Assembly (NCBI GenBank): GCA_023213395.1
Contig: CM041465.1
Coordinates: 23,064,001 to 23,128,000 of the forward strand
DNA length: 64,000 bases
From: Cycas panzhihuaensis
Lineage: Eukaryota > Cycadophyta
Reading direction: 5' to 3'
Shown here: piece by piece, positions 58,497 through 64,000 of the stretch
How the letters are laid out: every line of letters starts with the position of its first letter
How positions within the stretch are numbered: the first letter of the stretch is position 1
Notes under the pieces: generated by a model
What the model was told of the DNA's origin: nothing
Seen by the model: the letters and a program-made list of their open reading frames with translations, nothing else
Databases searched by the model: none
Made by a program: the position numbers and the translations under genes

Positions 58497-58760
58497 CTAA
58501 CAGGAGCACATGCGTCCACTATGAGTAGAGGTGATAGAGAGGTGTGAGGTTAGAAATAGAGCGACATGCATGTCTATGGAGGAGCATAGCAGGATATGCG
58601 GAGGAAACAATAGGTGAGAGAGAGGAGTAACGATACTCCAGAGCATCGTCCTAGCTAGGGGATGCCCAAATAGGAAGACAAAAGTCCCAAAAGGATAGGG
58701 GAACATGGGTTCATGAGGAACCGTAAAGAACAGAGAGGCCATCTTAAATTGCCATTCCAC
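58497..58760 (-). CDS. Small conserved hydrophobic ORF (element T)
   Basis: 87 codons: GTFVFLFGHPLARTMLWSIV, LFPPHILLCSS, LTSHLSITSTHSG. Fourth member of the set (A, B, C, T). The reading frame survives in T although gag and pol are heavily broken. Unknown function. Confidence 0.38.
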   Translation of the reverse strand: MEWQFKMASLFFTVPHEPMFPYPFGTFVFLFGHPLARTMLWSIVTPLSHLLFPPHILLCSSIDMHVALFLTSHLSITSTHSGRMCSC

Positions 58761-58795
58761 CCATGGCGGGGAAGAATGGGGACAACTTAAGATGG
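58739..58795. repeat. Single hairpin unit (element T)
   Basis: CCATCTTAAATTGCCATTCC pairs with GGAAGAATGGGGACAACTTAAGATGG. The outer arm CCATCTTAA..TTAAGATGG is perfect. Confidence 0.85.
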
Positions 58796-58829
58796 TAGTT
58801 TAAGCTCATTTCGGAGCGTGGCAAAGGGA

Positions 58830-59960
58830 TCACCAAGGGGGCATGCATAGAACATTTTAAGGAATTTCCTATTGATAGCCTTCTCAAATTCTAGGCCTTC
58901 CAAGGTGGCGATCCTATAGGCGCCGTTGTCGAGGCTCTTGAGAATGATGAAAGGACCAACCTATTTAGGCCCAAATTTGGTTAGACGGTCATAGAGATAT
59001 TCCAAATTGAGGACATAGTCCCCAGGGCACAAAGGATAAGCACGAAGATATTTGTCGTGAGTCCTTTATAGGCGGGCTTTGAAAGCGAGATTCGCTTAAT
59101 AAGCCATTAAACGCCTCTCATCCAGGGCTTCAAGGTCTAGGAGACGAGCTTGGCGGATAGACTCCTCATCGATAAGACCTCTAAGGGAGATCTGTAGAGA
59201 GGGGATCTCCACTTCCAGTGGAAGTACCACCTTAGTCCCATAGACTAAAGAGAATGGAGTTATTCCAGTATCCATATGGATAGAAGTGCGATCGGCCCAC
59301 AGAGCGGAAGGGAGTTGGAGGTGCTAATCTCTTTAAGATTGCACAATGGTTTTCTTTAGAATGTTAACGAGGGTTTTGTTGAATGATTCAACTTGCCCGT
59401 TTACTTGGGGGTAATAAAGAGATGAGGTCTTATGCGAAATCTTGAATTTCTCACAAAGCTCATCCATTTCCTTGTTACAAAAGGAGGTTCCATTATCCAT
59501 GATTAAGACGTATGGAATCTCGAAATGGCAAACGATGTGCTGGTAGACGAAGGTGGCTATCGTCTTGCTAGGCATAGTGAATAGGGGGATTGCCTCCGCC
59601 CATTTGGTGAAATACTCAGTAGCGGTTAAGATATACTTGTGCTACGTAGAAGAAGGTGGTGATATGGCACCAATGAGGTCTAAACCCCATTGAGAAAAGG
59701 GCCATGGAGATATGATAGGGTGCAAGGCCTTGGAAGGCACATGAGAGATATTAGCGTGCTCTTAGCATCACCGATATCTTAGGGCATAGGCGTGGGCATC
59801 CTTAAAAAGGGACAGTCAGTAATAACCCATGCAGAGGATCCTTTAGGCCATGGATTGGCCTCCAAAGTGCCCCCCACAAATGCCATGATGGCATTCGCAG
59901 AGTACTTGGTCCACTTCATCGGAAGTGACGTAGAGAAGTAGGATCCCATCGAAGGATATC
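58830..59960 (-). pseudogene. Element T integrase
   Basis: The readable central part 59333-59575 contains LIMDNGTSFCNKEMDELC (second catalytic Asp) and GQVESFNKTLVNILKK (catalytic Glu). The flanks match element C but carry many stops. Confidence 0.85.
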
Positions 59961-60274
59961 TTCTACAACACTTCGTCTATGAGGAAGTATTATCTAGTGA
60001 TGGCACAGATGCGTGATCTAACTTTGTTACTAGCTTTAGGGTGGTATTCCTGCTGAGTCAAATACTGCACAATGTCACCATACCACTCGCTATCGGTAAG
60101 CAGATGAGGAGAAGTGCCCTAGACGGTCAAAATAGACTCGTCAGGGAGAGAGTCATCAATGAGAATACTGCTCATTTTGGGAATGGCAGCATTAGCTAAC
60201 TGCTCTGCCACTATCATTCCCTTTTTTGACTTCCTATTAATGACTTGTAAGTCAAACTCTTGAAGCAGGATGGC

Positions 60275-61390
60275 CTAACGACCTGCCCTACCCATCAAGT
60301 CCAAACGAGTAAGCAAATAATGCAAGGGATCCGATTGGATGATCACCTTGGTAGTATTATCGAGCAAGTAATGTCTGAACTTCTTAGTCGCGTAGACCAA
60401 GGAGAGACATTCCTTCTCGGTGGGAGGGTAGTTAAGTTCAGCAGCCACGAGGGTGCGGCTGATAAAATAGATTGCTCTCTCGGTTCCCGAGTCGTCCTCC
60501 TGTGCGAGCATTACACCCAGGGATTCATTGGTAGCCGTGGTGTACAAGATGAAGGGCCTATCGAAACGAGGAGGCGCCAACGTAGGAGTAGAAGTGAGAG
60601 CTTCCTTGAGTCCTGCAAAGGCTTGTTGGGTCTTGTCAGACCAAATAAATAGGGCTCCTTTCTTCAATAGGTTAGTAAGGGGTTTGGCATTTATGGCAAA
60701 GTTTGCCAAAAAATGCCTAAGGAAACCGAGCCTACATAGAAACGACTTAATCTGTCGTTGGGTTCTAGGAGGCGGCGTGTCAAGGATTGCCTTGACTTTA
60801 TCTGGATCAATTTGGATTCCTTGCTTTGACACAAGGAAACCTAAGAGTTTGCCTGAAGTGATAGCAAACACGCATTTAAGCGAGTTTAGACTGACATGAT
60901 ACTTGCGGCATCATGTAAAGATGGCCCATAAGTTGGAGGGATGATGGGCTCTAGTATGTGAAAAACCCATCATGTCGTCCATGAAGACCTCCAACGTGTT
61001 GTTGATGAGGTCATGGAAAATAAAATGCATGGCTCTCTAATAAGTAGCACCTACATTTTTAAGACCAAAGGGCATTGCCTTATAGGCAAAGGTACCCCAT
61101 GGTGTAGTGAAGGCCGTCTTATGGCAGTCTTCAGGAGATATTTGGATTTGATTGTAGCCGGAAAAGCTGTCCATTAAGGACATGACTTCGAATCCAGCAG
61201 TTCGATCGATTATTTGATTGATAAAGGGGAGTGGGAAGTTGTCTTTAGGACAAGCATTGTTAATGTCGCAGAAGTCGACACATGTACAAATGGTCCCATT
61301 CTTCTTGGCAACAAGAATGATGTTCGATACCCACTTAGGGTAATCGATAGAAGAGATAAGTCCTACATTCAAGAGTTTTTTAACCTCCAT
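60275..61390 (-). pseudogene. Element T reverse transcriptase and native RNase H
   Basis: 61037-61390 encodes SNIILVAKKNGTICTCVDF, MDSFSGYNQIQISPED and FGLKNVGATY. The FMDD motif is at 60974-60985. 60275-60871 is open through the connection and RNase H, where ILYTTATNESLGVMLAQED has Thr in place of the first catalytic Asp. A stop near 61036 and frame changes to 60871 disrupt it. Confidence 0.88.
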
Positions 61391-61620
61391 CTTGATGGCA
61401 GCTGAAAGTTTGGGATGGAGAGGACGCTACCTCTGGTACATAGGGCGAGCGCCAGGAATAGTCATGAAGTTATGCGTGACGATGGAGGGGTCAATTCCCT
61501 TCATGTCGGAGTAGTCCCACGTGAACACATCCCGAAATTCCTGGAATAGAAGGGAGTATTCCCTTACTTCATCAGGGGTACATTCCGCCCCTACCTTAAT
61601 GACCTTACCTGGGGCGAGGC

Positions 61621-62900
61621 CTATGTCTTAAGTTGCCCCCATACACATGGAGTTTCCCTCCTCAAAATGGAGGGGGCAAGATCAACAGGAGGAGATGGAA
61701 TGGAGGATGGGATTAGCTCGACTAATGTGGACCCAATCGCTAGGATCTTTTGGTGGCCAAGTTTATGGTGACCAAAAGGCAAGTTAGGCGTGGAGCCCGC
61801 TAAGTGCTCTAGCAAAGCCTCATCATCTTCAAAGTAGTCCACCCCATGGATGACTTGACTTTGAATGGATGAGGTACGTGATGGCATGGGAGCAATAGGA
61901 CTAGGGTGACCTGTACGCTGTCCAACATCCCTAAGGGACTCTAAGGGAGAGTCAAGGAGAGATCCCTCGTAAGAGGTAGGAGAGAAACTCTCGATGCCAT
62001 CACCTGTCAAAGGCAATGGAAAGGAAGAGCCAAGGATATGCCAATCAACACGCGTAATGGTGTGTGACACGAGAGAGTGACCAGGCTCTATGACAAAAGG
62101 GATCCTAGGTGGAGACTTAGAATGAGAAGAGTACCCCCCACTAGCACGAAGGAAGGAAACCGGGTGAGGAAGATCCTCATCCTCACTATGAGACCCGTCG
62201 TCACTAAACATGACGAGGTATCCATAGCTTCCAACATTGATGGGGGCAAAACAAGTTAAACCAGAAGAAGAAGATGCAAGATCTTCTTCATGGCAAGAAG
62301 AATCGAGAATACCAATCGAGCAGGCCAAGGCATGATTAGAAGGGCTTTTACTTCCCTTCGTATGGCCATGGCTTGCTTGAGTAGATGGTCTAGTTTGTTT
62401 CGTGAGCGGTCGCTCGCAGGAGACAACTCTCATTTGTCCATTATGGACAAACTTAAGTTGCCCTTAATGGGTGGAACACACGGCTCCCATTTGGTCAAGC
62501 CATGGTCAACCCAGGAGGAGGTTGTAATCAACATCCACATCGAGGACAATGATGTCGGCAAGGATGGTCTTATCCTCGAGGGTGAGAGGTATCGAGAGGG
62601 ATCCCAGGGGAGTCTTCTCGCTACCATCGTAGCCTTGACATTGCCATGGAATGGGCTCTAAGGCGGAAATACTAAGCTCTTGCATGACACGCAAGGGCAT
62701 AGCATTCACAGAAGAATCGTTGTCCACGACGGTTCTTCATAATATACAATCGGGTGTGTCTATGGTAATCGTGAAAAGGAAGTTCCATTGGCATTCCCTT
62801 CCACTAGCTAGGGGAAGATCTCTAGGATCAAAGGAGATGACGGGTTCATGACTTTAGGTTGTGCCCAAAGTGTGAACAGACATGTCATTTAATCCTAAAG
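61621..62900 (-). pseudogene. Element T protease and acidic linker
   Basis: 62506-62727 holds the protease with active site MDNDSSVNAM: the Gly of D-N-G is Asp, so catalysis is lost in this copy. It ends at DVDVDYNLLLG. The linker 61621-62433 is acidic (FSDDGSHSEDEDLPHP) as in element C. Confidence 0.85.
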
Positions 62901-62916
62901 CTTCAAGGAGGAGCGT

Positions 62917-64000
62917 TCATTGCTCAAGGCAGCTTCTCAAGATGTCCATGATGGACATCCTGGTAGCCACGGTATGAAGCTCTTCAACCATGGAAAAAGG
63001 CTTACCCTTCCCTATGGGTTGGGTAACGGCTCTCCTAAATTCGAAGCAACCGGGGCAGATGGGAATGTTCTTGGGAAGTGAAGGTATTTCTGGAGGAACA
63101 ACTTCCAGAGGAGGATCAAGATGTGGTGTAGATGTAGAGGCGCCAGCTGCCTCTTTCGCAGCTTGAGATTGAGTTAAGGCATAAAGGGGAGTGGTCTCAA
63201 GCATCTAAATTACCTTCTTTCCTTTGTTATGGGATCGCGAAGGCGAAGGAGCACGTTAGTCAGGGGAATGCGAAGAGGATGATGAACCTCACGCACCCTT
63301 TCCTCTACCGTACGAAGGGCGAGAATTAGGGGATCTACCCCAGTTCCAGTTGTTTCTTTGTTAAGCGTTGCGATCACACTCCCTATGTTTGGGGAACAAA
63401 TCCTTATGAACGGGTTGATCGAGATTGGGCCTCGATGCCCGTCTAAGAGATAAATCACATGGTGGGGCATCACAAGGGTGTTGCACCTAATAATGCGAGT
63501 TATCATGAAAGCATTCCCTGTGGATGGAGCACCACTTCTTCTCAAGCAGAGGGTCGGCTTTCCTCGCTTGAGAAGGTTGGGTACTAACCCTTTTGGGAGG
63601 AACGACATAAGAGGCTTGTTGAATTTGTTTGTTGGAGGTTAGTGATGAAGGGGCTTGGAGTTTAAGCTCCTTCATCGTACGTTCAAATGAGCGTATGGCA
63701 GAAGTAAGGGGGTCTAAAGTCCTCTCAGTCGAATGAGAAGTAGACCTTGTGGGTTGTGAAGGTTTAGTTTCCTTGGCTGGGGGAGGTACCTCACGACATT
63801 GTGAGGGCTTAAGAGGCCTCTTGAGTCCAGATTGGATCTCAATAGCCTCTAACACTAAGCATTTCATGATTGCAGAGTCACACGTGGTTGCCCCCATTTT
63901 GAGGACTTCCATATGTACTTCAGGGTGAAGTGCATTAACGAAAAGATCTCTCTTCAACTCCTTGGGCAACGTAGCCTTAGTGAAGTGAAGGAGGTCATGG
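62917..64000 (-). pseudogene. gag: Element T gag, C-terminal half, cut by window end
   Basis: 63487-63969 encodes ELKRDLFVNALHPEVHMEVL, LEAIEIQSGLKRPLKPSQ and the finger start CSIHRECFHDNSHY (Cys/His partly lost). 62917-63204 encodes the gag-protease junction (LLETTPLYALTQSQAAKE is its B counterpart). Frames are shifted relative to one another. Confidence 0.85.

Larger units (their letters stand above)
51710..64000 (-). mobile_element. Element T: pol-bearing gypsy element, 5' part beyond window
   Basis: 3' LTR 51710-54343, second RNase H, antisense PMD-like gene, small ORF, hairpin, integrase, RT, protease and gag (the window ends inside gag). Same order as element C, but the LTR belongs to the GTTTCA-ending subfamily of A and B. 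It is inserted into the internal region of H. It has more stops and frameshifts than C in pol. Confidence 0.9.

Overview
This is a stretch of a large, repeat-rich nuclear plant genome, most likely a gymnosperm (cycad, ginkgo or conifer). The evidence is one PLS-class pentatricopeptide repeat (PPR) gene with the QMQLAGVKPD / MIAGYAQNGHG repeat style I associate with gymnosperms, surrounded by decayed giant LTR retrotransposons rich in CpG-to-TpG mutations. The clade assignment is inference. I see no bacterial genes, rRNA, tRNA or CRISPR.

Left block (1-14597, + strand): two head-to-tail copies (A and B, period about 7.48 kb) of a pol-less Ty3/gypsy element that share one LTR. Each carries gag, an aspartic protease and an Arg/Ser-rich tail, then four 85-bp hairpin repeats, a small ORF and a stump of an RNase H gene. 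There is no reverse transcriptase or integrase.

Middle (14598-24951): AT-rich unique DNA with the PPR gene (15359-18013), whose DYW domain is broken. Further on are a probable copia LTR with a tRNA-Met-type primer site and a decayed gag from another retroelement.

Right block (24952-64000, - strand): nested insertions of the same gypsy family. An old pol-less element H begins at 24952. It is interrupted by a solo LTR (28457-31204, 5-bp target duplication GACCC), by a full-length 16.4-kb element C (32489-48860, target duplication GGTGA) and by a third element T (51710 to beyond the window end).

The most interesting content is the element architecture. In - strand order, C reads 5'LTR, primer site, gag, protease, RT, a degenerate native RNase H, integrase, hairpin, small ORF, an ANTISENSE gene with its own TATA box and two introns, a second (archaeal-type) RNase H, then 3'LTR. 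The antisense gene encodes a protein resembling the plant mobile domain (PMD) plus a coiled coil. It keeps the same position, introns and promoter in C, H and, except for exon 1, T. The pol-less copies swap RT/RNase H/IN for a basic tail and presumably depended on the full-length relatives. Every copy here carries stops or frameshifts, so these are fossils, but the comparison across copies shows which parts were kept.
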